Positions 7,734 to 16,714 of a stretch of DNA of 36,930 bases are shown one piece after another. The first letter of the stretch is position 1. Each line of letters begins with the position of its first letter. The notes below the pieces were generated by a model. It made no database searches. It saw nothing but the letters and a program-made list of their open reading frames with translations, and was not told where the DNA came from. Both the position numbers and the translations under genes were made by a program. Location of the stretch: NCBI GenBank assembly GCA_937930165.1, contig CALGVL010000062.1, forward strand, positions 1 to 36,930, given 5' to 3'. This stretch comes from an uncultured Acetobacteraceae bacterium. GTDB lineage: Bacteria > Pseudomonadota > Alphaproteobacteria > Acetobacterales > Acetobacteraceae.

Positions 7734-9806
7734 GGCAGCCCTGAGCATGTCCCGGACCCGGGTGCCGAAGGCCTCGACCGTGAAGGGCTTGGCCAGCAGC
7801 GCCATGCCCGGCTCCAGGAAGCCGAGGGTCGCGGCGGCCCCGGCATAGCCGGTGATGAACAGCACACGCAGCCCCGGATGCATCGCGCGCGCCTCGGCGG
7901 CGAATTGCCGCCCGTTCATGCCGCCCGGCAGGCCGATATCCGTCACCAGCAGGTCGATCCGCGGTGCCGCCTGCAGCGCCGCGAGGCCCGAGGGGCCGTC
8001 CCCCGCCGCCAGCGCCCGGTAGCCCAGGTCCCGCAGCACCTCCAGCACCAGGGCGCGCACCGTCGGCTCGTCCTCGACGACCAGCACGACCTCGCTGCCC
8101 TCGGCCCGGGGCACCCCCCGCAGGGCCTCCGACCCCGGCGCCGGCTCCTGCCCAACGGCGCCCCGGTGGCGGGGCAGGCAGAGCTCGACCACCGTGCCCT
8201 GGCCGGGCTGGGAGTGCAGCCGCACATGCCCGCCGGACTGCCGGCAGAAGCCATAGACCATGGACAGCCCGAGGCCGGTGCCGACGCCCTGCGGCTTGGT
8301 GGTGAAGAAGGGGTCCAGCGCCCGCTCCAGCACATCGGGCGGCATGCCGATGCCGGTATCGGCCACGCTCAGGACCACATACTCCCCCGGCGCGGCCCAG
8401 GGCTCCCGGCCCGGATCCGTGGTCCGCACCTCCCGGTGCGCGGCGGCGATAGTCAGCCGCCCGCCCTTCGGCATGGCATCGCGGGCATTGATAACGAGGT
8501 TCAGCAGCGCACTCTCAAGCTGGTTCGGGTCGCAATGGACCGGCCAACTGCCCTCCATGGCCGGGATCTGCAGCTCGATCGCCTCGCCCACCGTGCGGCG
8601 GAGCAGTTCCGCCATTCCGCCCACGAGCCGGGCAATGTCCACCGGCTTCGGGTCCAGCGGCCGCCGCCGGGCGAAGGAGAGCAGGCGATGCGTGAGGGAG
8701 GCCGCCCGCTCCGCCGCCCCCATCGCCGCCTCGACATAGCGTTCCAGATCATCGGTCCGGCGCTGCGCCACGCGCCGGCGCAGCATCTGCAGGCTGCCGA
8801 TGATGCCGGTGAGCATGTTGTTGAAGTCGTGCGCGATGCCGCCGGTGAGCTGGCCCACCGCCTCCATCTTCTGGCTCTGGCGCAGCGCCTCCTCGGCCTG
8901 GCGCAGTGCCTGCGCGGCCTCCTTCTCGGCAGTGACGTCGCGGCCACTGGCATAGACCACCCCTTCCTCCGGCGCGGCAGTCCAGGAGAACCAGCGCCAG
9001 GAGCCATCCCGGTGCCGGATGCGGCATTCGAAGCCCCGCAGGGTCTCGCGCGAGGCCTGATGGATGGCGCGGGCGGTCGCCAGGACATCCTCCGGATGCA
9101 CGAAGGGTTCGAAATGCCGGCCGACCATCGCATCGGCCTCATAGCCCAGCATCGTGCTCCCGGCGGGATTGACGGCCTGGACCACGCCATCGGCGCCGAT
9201 GATCAGCAGCAGGTCCTGCGAATTGCGCCAGATGCGGTCGCGTTCCCGCGTGCGCTCGGCCACCTTGGCGGCGAGGGTCTGGCGCAGCCGCCGCCGCGCC
9301 GTCTCGGCCCGGAGCCGGGCGGTGGTGTCCTGGATGATCGCCAGCACGCCCGCGGGGCGCTGTGCCTCGTCGAGGATCGGGCTGCAGCTCAGGTCGATCC
9401 GCACTTCCTCGGGGTAGCCGTTGCGGTGCAGGGTCAGGTGCAGGTCGCGCCAGCTTCGCGTCCGGCCCGCCAGCCCCGCCTCCAGGATCTCGCGGTTGAG
9501 GCCGGCGATCTCGGGCCAGCCCTCCAGCACGGGGGCGCCGAGCAGGCGCGGATGCCGCCCGCCGGCAAAGGCGGAATAGGCGTCGTTGTAGATCATGACG
9601 CCCTCCGGCCCCCAGAGCGTCAGCATGGGCACCGGGGAGAGCAGGACGAGGCTGACGGTGGCACGCCGGCTCTGCGGCCAAGCTGGAATTGCCCCCAGGC
9701 TGGTTGCCGACCAGTCGAAGCGCCGGATGAGCGCGCCCGCCTCGCCGCCATTCAGGGGGAATTCGGCTTCCTGCCACATGGCTCCTGTCCGGCCCGGCAG
9801 GACCAT
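7731..9806 (-). CDS. PAS-domain hybrid sensor histidine kinase with C-terminal receiver
   Basis: Soluble hybrid histidine kinase of 691 residues with no membrane helix. Order: an N-terminal PAS/GAF-like region (about 55-170, MLTLWGPEGVMIYNDAYSAF and GVLAIIQDTTARLRAE), a PAS with PAC (about 200-300, DLLLIIGADGVVQAVNPAGSTMLGYEADAMVG), a dimerisation domain with phospho-accepting His326 in GGIAHDFNNMLTGI, an intact HATPase (LLNLVINARDAMPKGG, VADTGIGMPPDV, FTTKPQGVGTGLGLSMVYG), then a receiver (about 575-688) with VVEDEP, Asp623 in VTDIGLP, ITGYAG and the KPF lysine. The start at 9806 has GGAG eight bases upstream; a second ATG at 9779 is too close to its own AGGAG. No DNA-binding output is present, so the phosphate must pass to another protein. 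The gene follows a second kinase by 100 bases and is convergent with aroKB. Confidence 0.92.
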   Translation of the reverse strand: MVLPGRTGAMWQEAEFPLNGGEAGALIRRFDWSATSLGAIPAWPQSRRATVSLVLLSPVPMLTLWGPEGVMIYNDAYSAFAGGRHPRLLGAPVLEGWPEIAGLNREILEAGLAGRTRSWRDLHLTLHRNGYPEEVRIDLSCSPILDEAQRPAGVLAIIQDTTARLRAETARRRLRQTLAAKVAERTRERDRIWRNSQDLLLIIGADGVVQAVNPAGSTMLGYEADAMVGRHFEPFVHPEDVLATARAIHQASRETLRGFECRIRHRDGSWRWFSWTAAPEEGVVYASGRDVTAEKEAAQALRQAEEALRQSQKMEAVGQLTGGIAHDFNNMLTGIIGSLQMLRRRVAQRRTDDLERYVEAAMGAAERAASLTHRLLSFARRRPLDPKPVDIARLVGGMAELLRRTVGEAIELQIPAMEGSWPVHCDPNQLESALLNLVINARDAMPKGGRLTIAAAHREVRTTDPGREPWAAPGEYVVLSVADTGIGMPPDVLERALDPFFTTKPQGVGTGLGLSMVYGFCRQSGGHVRLHSQPGQGTVVELCLPRHRGAVGQEPAPGSEALRGVPRAEGSEVVLVVEDEPTVRALVLEVLRDLGYRALAAGDGPSGLAALQAAPRIDLLVTDIGLPGGMNGRQFAAEARAMHPGLRVLFITGYAGAAATLGFLEPGMALLAKPFTVEAFGTRVRDMLRAA

Positions 9807-9906
9807 CAGCGCGGCTCCGTCGTCAGGGTGCTGGGGTGCGGGCTGGGCATGCCGCTCCCTGCCACCGACGGGCGATCCTTGTCAAAGCCCAACTCCCCTA
9901 TCCGGA

Positions 9907-11655
9907 TCACGGCATGGCGGCGCCTTCCAGCGCCAGGACCAACCTGGTGCGGGTGCCGCCCGCGGCGCTCTCCCGCGTGACGCGGGCGCCGACCTGCCGC
10001 GCCAGCATCCCGATCACCTTCTCGGCCAGGCCTGCCGCCGGGCCGCTCTCGGGCGCAGCCTGGCCCGGCTCGGCCGCCTCCACCAGCAGCGTACCCCCGG
10101 CGAGGCGGGCGGAAAGGCAGACCGGGCCGGAGGGGCCGCGCCGCAGGGCCCGGCCCACCAGTTCGGCCAGGATCAGCGCCAGCGGGATGGCGCGCTCGGC
10201 ATCGAGGATCAGCGCCTCCGGCGCCTCGATGCGGAGATCGGCGCCGGGATGCTGCACGGAGGCGCCCGCCGCCAGCTCCCTGAGCATCTCCGCAAGCCGC
10301 ACATGGCGCAGGTCCGGGCTCTTCTGCAGGGCGCGATGCGCCTCCGCCACCGCCTGAACCCGGACCGTCGCGGTCTCCAGCGCCATGCGCGCCTCGGCCT
10401 CCTCCACCCGCCCGGCCTGCAGGCGCAGCAGGGCGGCGACCAGTTGCAGGCTGTTCTTGATGCGGTGCTCGGCCTCCCGCGCCAATTCCTGCTGCGCCGT
10501 CATGGCTTGGCGCAGCGCCTCCTCGGCGCGGTGGCGGTCCTCCACATCGGTGCATGTGCCGACCCAGTGGCGGATCACGCCCTCCGCATCCCGCACCGGC
10601 GCGCCGCGCAGGCGGAACCAGCGGTAGTCACCATCGGCGCCGCAGATGCGGACATCCAGATCGGACTCGCTGCCGCCGGCCAGGGCGATGCCCCAGTTCC
10701 GGGCCAGCACCACCGTATCCTCCGGATGCAGGGTGGAGATCCAGCCGCCATTCCGCAGTGCCGCTAGGTCCCGGCCGAGATAGTCCCGCATGCGCCGGTT
10801 GATGTATTCCGGCTCACCCCTGGCATCGGTCTGCCAGACCAGGTGCGGCATTGCCTCGGCGAGGGTGCGGAACCGCTCCTCGCTCGCCGCCAGCGCCGCC
10901 TCGGCCCGGCGCAGGTCGGTCACGTCGCGCCAGGCCAGGATGCCGCCGGTGATCCGCCCGGCCACGTCGCGGATCGGCCCGGCGTTGCACAGGATGGGCA
11001 TCACCCCGCCATCGCTGCGCCGCGCCAGCCAGGTCTCGTGCAGGGCCGGCGCGACGCCATCGGGGCTGAGGACCTTAGAGGTGGCGAGATGCGCCGTCCC
11101 GTCCCGGCCGGCCATCTCCTCCGCCGCGCGGCCGCCCAGGTTGAGGCGATGCGCACCGACGCGGGTCACGGTGGCGGCCGGCGCCTCCGCCAGGACCAGC
11201 CCCTCCGGGATGTGGTCGAAGAGCGCGTCCAGCGTCGCCCGCGCCGCCTCCCCCTCCCGCAGCGCCGTCTGCTGGGCGGTGACGTCGCGCAGCTGCGCCA
11301 GAACGCCGCACAGGCAGCCCTGGCGGCCCCGCATCGGGGCCGCCTCGACATCCCAGAAGCGGAGCGGGCCATCGGGCCGGAGGCGCAGCGGCTGCGCGGG
11401 ATGGCGCTGCGCCGCGCCGCTGCGACGTACCTCCTCGAACAGGGCGAGATGTCCGGCTGCGGCCAGGCTGGGGAAGGCCTCCGCCATTGTCAGGCCGGGC
11501 AGCTCCGGCCAGCCGGCCGCCTCGCAGAAGGCCGGATTGGCATAAAGGATCCGCAGCCCCGGCCCGCCGAGCAGGAGGATGGCCGTCAGCGATCCCTCCG
11601 CGAAGCCGCGGATCGCCTCGATATCGGGCGCGGCTGAACGGCTGTCCTCCGGCAC
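9907..11655 (-). CDS. Multi-PAS sensor protein with HisKA_2-type His box and degenerate ATPase
   Basis: Cytosolic sensor of 582 residues starting at GTG 11655, with GGGGGAG six to seven bases upstream. It carries three PAS regions: about 20-130 (ILYANPAFCEAAGWPEL), about 145-265 (ending GGILAWRDVTDLRRAE) and about 270-385 (LVWQTDARGEPEYINRRMRDYLG, ending HWVGTCTDVEDRHRAE). Then comes a HisKA_2/HWE-like box AREAEHRIKNSLQLVAALLRLQA with His397. The following ATPase region is unusual: where relatives have ELVTNALKHAF this one has ELVGRALRRGP, and the DxGxG box is replaced by AAEPGQAAPESG. It may therefore be unable to bind ATP and could act as a phosphorelay partner of the adjacent hybrid kinase. 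That role is inferred. Blue-light or other ligands of the PAS domains cannot be read. Confidence 0.85.
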   Translation of the reverse strand: MPEDSRSAAPDIEAIRGFAEGSLTAILLLGGPGLRILYANPAFCEAAGWPELPGLTMAEAFPSLAAAGHLALFEEVRRSGAAQRHPAQPLRLRPDGPLRFWDVEAAPMRGRQGCLCGVLAQLRDVTAQQTALREGEAARATLDALFDHIPEGLVLAEAPAATVTRVGAHRLNLGGRAAEEMAGRDGTAHLATSKVLSPDGVAPALHETWLARRSDGGVMPILCNAGPIRDVAGRITGGILAWRDVTDLRRAEAALAASEERFRTLAEAMPHLVWQTDARGEPEYINRRMRDYLGRDLAALRNGGWISTLHPEDTVVLARNWGIALAGGSESDLDVRICGADGDYRWFRLRGAPVRDAEGVIRHWVGTCTDVEDRHRAEEALRQAMTAQQELAREAEHRIKNSLQLVAALLRLQAGRVEEAEARMALETATVRVQAVAEAHRALQKSPDLRHVRLAEMLRELAAGASVQHPGADLRIEAPEALILDAERAIPLALILAELVGRALRRGPSGPVCLSARLAGGTLLVEAAEPGQAAPESGPAAGLAEKVIGMLARQVGARVTRESAAGGTRTRLVLALEGAAMP

Positions 11656-11903
11656 GGTCCGCTCCCCCCAGGGTTGTGGACTGTCCGCCTGCTTACGCTG
11701 CCTTCGAATTAAAGTAAGGATGGGCCGCAGGGCGACCGGAGATGCAGCCGGTTCCCATCACAGGAGCAAGATTGCGCTTCGCGACCGAGTGTCCGGGCCG
11801 GTGGCTCATGTCCCGCATCTTCCGGCGAGGGCGACCGCAGGCTGGGCATCGCTCCGGCCGCGTGGCATTAGGCCCCGCTGCGCCGCAACATTCGGAGACT
11901 GCC

Positions 11904-12488
11904 ATGCCCCTCTCCTCCCCCGCCGAGCGGGAGCTGCTGCACCTGCGCGACATCGAACTGCGCGGCTACCGGCGTGCGGACGGGCTGTTCGACATCGAGG
12001 CACATCTCCGCGACACCAAGACCTATCCCTTCAGCAACGAGGCCCGCGGCGAGGTCACGCCGGGGGAGCCGCTGCACGGCATGTGGCTGCGCCTGACGGT
12101 GGACGAGTCCATGCAGGTGGTCGCTTGCGAGGCCTCCTCCGACCACACTCCCTATGCGATCTGCCCGCAGGCGGCGCCGAATTTCGCCCGGCTGGCCGGG
12201 CTGAAGATCGGCCCCGGCTTCAACCGTGCGGTGGCGGAGCGGGTCGGCGGGGTGCAGGGCTGCACCCATCTGCGGGAATTGCTGGGCCAGATGGCAACGG
12301 TGGCCTTCCAGACCCTCTATCCCATCCGCGCCCGCAAGGAACGGGAGGAGATGCAGCGCCTCGCCGCCAGCGGAGAGGCGCCGCCGAAGAAGCCGGCCCT
12401 GGTCGGCACCTGCGTCGCCTATGCGCCGGACAGCCCGGTGACGCTGGCACGCTGGCCGCATCTGCGGCAGGAGCAGGCGGCGGAGTAG
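11904..12488 (+). CDS. DUF2889 domain protein
   Basis: Soluble protein of 194 residues matching the DUF2889 family, whose function I do not know. Recognisable blocks are LHLRDIELRGYRRADGLFDI near the start, HLRDTKTYPF, GEPLHGMWLRLTVDE, the Cys-containing HTPYAICPQAAPNF, GLKIGPGFNRAVAERVGGVQGCTHLRELL, and a C-terminal helical tail. The ATG at 11904 has GGAG six bases upstream; the open frame extends up to 11742 but that part does not look like the family. It diverges from the sensor gene at 11655, and the 248-base gap between them contains an AT-rich patch (around 11706-11717) that may hold promoter elements. It is convergent with anmK with only four bases between the stop codons. Confidence 0.85.
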   Translation: MPLSSPAERELLHLRDIELRGYRRADGLFDIEAHLRDTKTYPFSNEARGEVTPGEPLHGMWLRLTVDESMQVVACEASSDHTPYAICPQAAPNFARLAGLKIGPGFNRAVAERVGGVQGCTHLRELLGQMATVAFQTLYPIRARKEREEMQRLAASGEAPPKKPALVGTCVAYAPDSPVTLARWPHLRQEQAAE

Positions 12489-12505
12489 GGGCTCAGCCCC
12501 GCTCC
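12482..12505. terminator. Hairpin between convergent DUF2889 and anmK genes
   Basis: GGGGC (12488-12492) and GCCCC (12496-12500) flank the loop TCA, which is the reversed anmK stop. Outer arms GGAG (12482-12485) and CTCC (12502-12505) extend the stem across a small internal loop. The DUF2889 stop TAG lies in the left arm. It is a likely bidirectional transcription end, without a T-tract. Confidence 0.5.
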
Positions 12506-13596
12506 AGCAGCCGGCCGCCAGGCAGGGGGCGGTCCACGCCCGTCGTTCCCGGAAAGGTCAGCGGCAGGCCGCGTTGCACGCGCGCCGCCAGCACGCCGAA
12601 AGCCTGCGCCTCCAGCGCGTCGCCATTCCAGCCGACGACCTCCACCGCCCGCACCGGCTGTTCCAGCACGCCGGCCAGGGCACGCATGATCGCCGGATTG
12701 CGCCGTCCGCCGCCGGCAACCAGCCATTGCAGCGGCGGCTCCGGGAAGTGCCGCGCCGCGGCGGCGACGCAGACCGCGCAGAATGCGACCAGCGTGGCGG
12801 CGCCATCCTGGGGCGAGAGGTCCCCCGCTCCGGCCTCCCGCAGCGCCCGGTCGAAATCCAGCCGGTCCAGCGACTTGGGCGGCGGCGCCTCCAGATAGGG
12901 GTGCGCCAGCAGCCGGCCGAGCACGGCGCCATCCGCCTGCCCGGCCAGGGCCAGCCTGCCATCCTTGTCGTAGTCGCTGCCGGTGGAGCGACGGGCCCAG
13001 TCATCCAGCGGGCCATTGGCCGGACCGGTATCGAAGGCCAGCAGCTCTCCGCCGCGCCCGATCCAGGTGACATTGCCGACGCCGCCCAGGTTCAGCACCG
13101 CCAGCGGCTTCGGCAGGTCGCGGGCCAGGGCGGCATGCACCACGGGCACCAGCGGCGCCCCCTGCCCGCCCGCCGCCACATCGGCGCTGCGGAAGTCATG
13201 CGCCACTGGCAGGCCGCCGGTCAGGCGGGAGAGCAGCGCCGCATCCCCCACCTGCCAAGTCTGCCGCTGCTGAGGGCGATGCAGAATGGTCTGGCCGTGG
13301 AAGCCGAGCAGGTCCACCCCCTCCCCCAGCGTCAGCCGCACCCGTTCCCGCAATTGTTCCACGGCTTCGGCATGGCGCTCGGTCAGGCGGCGGACGCAAT
13401 CGAGGAGGAAGGGGTCGTCAGGGGCCAAGCCCGGCGCCAGGTCCAGCAGGCGCCGCAGGTCGCGCCGCAGGGCCGGCTCATAGGGCAGGGTCATGGAGGG
13501 GCCGGTGCGGGCGATGGCCTCCCCGTCCGTCTCCACCCAGGCGGCGTCCACCCCGTCCAGGGAGGTGCCGCTCATCAGGCCGATGGTTCTAAGCAT
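12493..13596 (-). CDS. anmK: Anhydro-N-acetylmuramic acid kinase
   Basis: Kinase that opens and phosphorylates 1,6-anhydro-N-acetylmuramic acid to MurNAc-6-phosphate in cell-wall recycling. The 367-residue protein begins with the ATP-binding signature GLMSGTSLDGVDAAW, followed by VDLLGFHGQTILHRP, LPVAHDFRSADVAAGGQGAPLVP, VLNLGGVGNVTWIG, LAFDTGPANGPLDDW and the C-terminal VAGGGRRNPAIMRAL. Length and motif order match AnmK throughout. The start at 13596 is the family N-terminus (MLRTIGLMSGTS). It is divergent from tyrS with 61 bases between the starts, an arrangement I recall for anmK and tyrS in other Proteobacteria. No MurQ etherase is in the window. Confidence 0.96.
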   Translation of the reverse strand: MLRTIGLMSGTSLDGVDAAWVETDGEAIARTGPSMTLPYEPALRRDLRRLLDLAPGLAPDDPFLLDCVRRLTERHAEAVEQLRERVRLTLGEGVDLLGFHGQTILHRPQQRQTWQVGDAALLSRLTGGLPVAHDFRSADVAAGGQGAPLVPVVHAALARDLPKPLAVLNLGGVGNVTWIGRGGELLAFDTGPANGPLDDWARRSTGSDYDKDGRLALAGQADGAVLGRLLAHPYLEAPPPKSLDRLDFDRALREAGAGDLSPQDGAATLVAFCAVCVAAAARHFPEPPLQWLVAGGGRRNPAIMRALAGVLEQPVRAVEVVGWNGDALEAQAFGVLAARVQRGLPLTFPGTTGVDRPLPGGRLLERG

Positions 13597-13657
13597 GCGG
13601 GGCCTGTGCTACGGCTCCCGCCCCCCGCCCGGCAAGACCAGGATCGAGCGAAACGAG

Positions 13658-14887
13658 ATGAGCGGCCCGACCAGCGACTTCCTCCATGCGGCGCAGGAGC
13701 GCGGCTACATCCACCAGGTGACCGACGAGGCGGCGCTGGACGCGCGGCTGCGGGAGGGGCAGGTCACGGCCTATGTCGGCTTCGACTGCACCGCCGACAG
13801 CCTGCATGTCGGGCATCTGCTCCCCATCATGCTGCTGCGCCTGCTGCAGCGCACGGGGCACCGTCCGGTGGCGCTGATCGGCGGCGGCACGACCAAGATC
13901 GGCGACCCCTCCGGCCGCGACGAGAGCCGGCAATTGCTGACCGAGGCGGTCATCGAGGAGAACAAGCGCGGCATCCGCCGCACCTTCGATGCCTTCCTGG
14001 ATTTCGGCCCCGGCAAGGCGATGATGCTGGACAATGCGGAGTGGCTGGACCCTCTGCTCTACATCCCCTTCCTGCGCGACATCGGCCGCCACTTCAGCGT
14101 CAACCGCATGCTGACCATGGAAAGCGTGCGGCTGCGGCTGGAGCGTGACCAGCCGCTGAGCTTTCTCGAATTCAACTACATGCTGCTGCAGTCCTACGAC
14201 TTCCTGGAGCTGCGGCGGCGCTACGGCGTAACCCTGCAGATGGGCGGCTCCGACCAGTGGGGCAACATCGTCATGGGCATCGAGCTGATCCGGCGCATGG
14301 ACAGCGCCGAGGCCTTCGGCCTGACCACCCCGCTGCTCACCACCGCCTCCGGCGCCAAGATGGGCAAGACGGCAGCGGGCGCGGTCTGGCTGAACCCGGA
14401 CCGGCTCTCGCCCTACGACTACTGGCAGTTCTGGCGCAACACGGAGGACGAGGATGTCGGCCGCTTCCTCGCCCTCTTCACCGAATTGCCGATGGAGGAG
14501 GTCCGCCGCCTCGGCGCGCTGAGGGGCGCGGAGATCAACGAGGCGAAGAAGGTGCTGGCCACCGAGGCGACCGCCCTGCTGCACGGCCGCGCCGCCGCGG
14601 AGCAGGCAGCCGAGACGGCCCGCCGCACCTTCGAGGAAGGCCAGGCCGCCGGCACCCTGCCCAGCATCGCCGCCGCGCTGCCTGCCCAGGTGATTGACCT
14701 GCTGGCCGAGGCGAAGATGGTGGCCAGCAAGGGCGAGGCGCGGCGCCTCATCGCCCAGAACGGCGTGAGGCTGAACGACGCGCCGGTGACGGATCCGGCG
14801 CAGGTGGTCACGCCGGCGGATCTGCGGGACGGCGCGGCCAAGCTCTCGCTCGGCCGCAAGCGCCACCTGCTGGTGCGTCCCGCCTGA
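13658..14887 (+). CDS. tyrS: Tyrosyl-tRNA synthetase
   Basis: Class I aminoacyl-tRNA synthetase that charges tRNA-Tyr. The 409-residue protein has a Rossmann catalytic domain with tyrosine-binding VGFDCTADSLHVGHLLP (HIGH-type motif His50-Gly52-His53), IGGGTTKIGDPSGR, and the KMSKS-type loop GAKMGKTAAGAVWL (Lys234). The C-terminal S4 RNA-binding domain is present (AKMVASKGEARRLIAQNGVRLND). The start chosen is ATG 13658 (MSGPTSDFLHAAQERGYI); the frame is open further upstream only because it overlaps the anmK leader and coding region. The catalytic segment is of the TyrS type common in Proteobacteria. The gene is convergent with the chemotaxis receptor gene, 15 bases away. Confidence 0.97.
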   Translation: MSGPTSDFLHAAQERGYIHQVTDEAALDARLREGQVTAYVGFDCTADSLHVGHLLPIMLLRLLQRTGHRPVALIGGGTTKIGDPSGRDESRQLLTEAVIEENKRGIRRTFDAFLDFGPGKAMMLDNAEWLDPLLYIPFLRDIGRHFSVNRMLTMESVRLRLERDQPLSFLEFNYMLLQSYDFLELRRRYGVTLQMGGSDQWGNIVMGIELIRRMDSAEAFGLTTPLLTTASGAKMGKTAAGAVWLNPDRLSPYDYWQFWRNTEDEDVGRFLALFTELPMEEVRRLGALRGAEINEAKKVLATEATALLHGRAAAEQAAETARRTFEEGQAAGTLPSIAAALPAQVIDLLAEAKMVASKGEARRLIAQNGVRLNDAPVTDPAQVVTPADLRDGAAKLSLGRKRHLLVRPA

Positions 14888-14888
14888 C

Positions 14889-14917
14889 CTGCGGCGCGGC
14901 GCCTAGGCCGCCCGCAG
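14889..14917. terminator. Hairpin between convergent tyrS and chemoreceptor genes
   Basis: Stem arms CTGCGG (14889-14894) with CCGCAG (14912-14917), and GCGGC (14896-14900) with GCCGC (14907-14911), one bulged C at 14895 and a 6-base loop. The reversed stop codon of the chemoreceptor (14903-14905) sits in the loop, and the tyrS stop is two bases outside. It is probably a shared transcription end. Confidence 0.5.
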
Positions 14918-16630
14918 CCTGGCGAGCAGCGTCCCGAGTTCGGCGCTCAGCCTCTCGCCCTGCCGCGCGACCTCGTCGCTGGCGCTGCGCAGCGTGCCGA
15001 GCGCGCCGGTCGTCTCCGCCACCCCCTCCGTCACCTGGCCGATGGTGGCGGCGACGCGGTTGGTGCCTTCCGCCGCCTCGGCCACGTTGCGGGCGATCTC
15101 CCGCGTCGCCGCGCCCTGCTCCTCCACCGCCGCGGCGATGCTGCTGGCGATCTGGTCGATCTCGGCGACCACCTGGGCGATGCCCTTGATGGACTGCACC
15201 GCGCGGTCCGTCGCGCCCTGGATGCCGGTGATCTGGGCACCGATCTCCTCCGTCGCCTTCGCCGTCTGGGCGGCGAGCTGCTTCACCTCGGAGGCCACGA
15301 CGGCGAAGCCCTTGCCGGCCTCGCCGGCCCGCGCCGCCTCGATGGTCGCGTTCAGCGCCAGCAGGTTGGTCTGCCCGGCGATGTCGCTGATGAGGCGCAC
15401 CACCTCGCTGATCCGGCTGGCGCCTTCCGCCAGGCTGGTGACGACGGCGTCGGTGTTGCGCGCCTCCTCCACCGCGCGCCCTGCGACCTGCGCCGCCTGC
15501 GCCACCTGGCGGGTGATCTCGCCGACCGAGGCGGCGAGTTCCTCGGCCGCGGCGGCGACGGTCTGCACATTGCCGGTGGCCTGGCCTGCGCCGCTGGCCA
15601 CCGCCGCCGCTTGGTCCGAGATCCGGTCGGCATTGGCCGAGAGGGTGCGGATCGTCGCCTGCAATTCGGCGGCCGAGGCGGCAAGCGCCCGGGTCACGCC
15701 GCCCATGCCGCGTTCCAGCGACTCCGCCATCTCCTGCTGCGCCTCCGCGCGGTTCCGCTCGGCCTGGGCGCGGGCCTCGGCGGCCTCCGCCTCCAGCGCC
15801 CGAGCCAGCAGTGCAGTCTGCCGCAGGCTTTCCAGACCACGGGCGATGGCGCCCACCTCATCGGCCCGGGCGCGGCCCTCGGTCTCGACATCGAGCCGGC
15901 CTTCCGCAAGGCGCTCGGCCTGGGCGCTCAGGCGCTGGAGCGGGGCGGTCACGCCGCGCAGCACGATCAGCAGCCCGAGACCCACGGCCAGGAGGATCCC
16001 GGCGGCGGAGATGCCGAGGGTCCAGGCCCGGGTCGCGGCGACTTCCGCCGCGAAGCGCCGCTCCGCGTCCGCCAGCGCCTGCTCGACCCGGTCGGTGATC
16101 TCGCGCAGCTTGTAGCGCACGCCCTCGATCACCTCGTGGCTGGCGCGCGCGGCCGCATTGGCCTCGCGCAGCCGGCCAGCCCGGGCCTCGTCCTGCACCC
16201 GGGCCTGGAGCGGCCGGTAGCGTTCCAGCCCCGCCTTCACGGCCTCCAGGGCGCGGCGGTCCTCCGGCAGCACCAGGCCCCGCTCCAGGGCAGCGAGTCG
16301 CTGTTGCAGGCGCTGCGCCAGCTCGGCCACCGCGGCTTCCGACCGCTGCCGTTCCTCGGCCGGCATCTCGGCCGGCAGCCATTCGACCGAACGGGCCAGG
16401 CTGAGCAGATTCGCCTGTGCCCGCGTGGCGTTGGACAGGGTCTCGATGAAGGCGGCCTGCCGGCCGAGGATCGCCTCGGCCCCGACCAGCGCCCGGTAGG
16501 AGAGCATGGTGCCCGCCGCCGCCATCAGCGCCAGCAGCGCCCCCGCGGCCAGCAATTTCGGCGCCAGCCGCCTGCCCAGCCACCATGCGGCGCCGGGCCG
16601 GGCGGTGGGTTTCCTGTTCTCTCCGGTCAT
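14903..16630 (-). CDS. Methyl-accepting chemotaxis protein
   Basis: Transmembrane chemoreceptor of 575 residues. A short basic N-terminus is followed by TM1 (LLAAGALLALMAAAGTMLSY, about 30-50), a periplasmic helical domain of about 150 residues resembling the four-helix-bundle sensor of Tar-like proteins, TM2 (TLGISAAGILLAVGLGLLIV, about 203-223), a HAMP domain (APLQRLSAQAERLAEGRLDVE) and a long cytoplasmic coiled coil. The signalling core is typical: TNLLALNATIEAARAGEAGKG then FAVVASEVKQLAAQTAKATEE. No C-terminal CheR-docking pentapeptide is seen. The ligand cannot be predicted. The start at 16630 gives a normal N-terminus. No other che gene is nearby, so it is an orphan receptor serving a pathway encoded elsewhere. 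Confidence 0.95.
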   Translation of the reverse strand: MTGENRKPTARPGAAWWLGRRLAPKLLAAGALLALMAAAGTMLSYRALVGAEAILGRQAAFIETLSNATRAQANLLSLARSVEWLPAEMPAEERQRSEAAVAELAQRLQQRLAALERGLVLPEDRRALEAVKAGLERYRPLQARVQDEARAGRLREANAAARASHEVIEGVRYKLREITDRVEQALADAERRFAAEVAATRAWTLGISAAGILLAVGLGLLIVLRGVTAPLQRLSAQAERLAEGRLDVETEGRARADEVGAIARGLESLRQTALLARALEAEAAEARAQAERNRAEAQQEMAESLERGMGGVTRALAASAAELQATIRTLSANADRISDQAAAVASGAGQATGNVQTVAAAAEELAASVGEITRQVAQAAQVAGRAVEEARNTDAVVTSLAEGASRISEVVRLISDIAGQTNLLALNATIEAARAGEAGKGFAVVASEVKQLAAQTAKATEEIGAQITGIQGATDRAVQSIKGIAQVVAEIDQIASSIAAAVEEQGAATREIARNVAEAAEGTNRVAATIGQVTEGVAETTGALGTLRSASDEVARQGERLSAELGTLLARLRAA

Positions 16631-16714
16631 TCCATGCTCTCCGGTCAGCTATCCCGCGGACGCTGCCGGAGCTATCGGCCCGGAAGGCTTTAGGACGCGT
16701 GAATCCGCGCGCCC

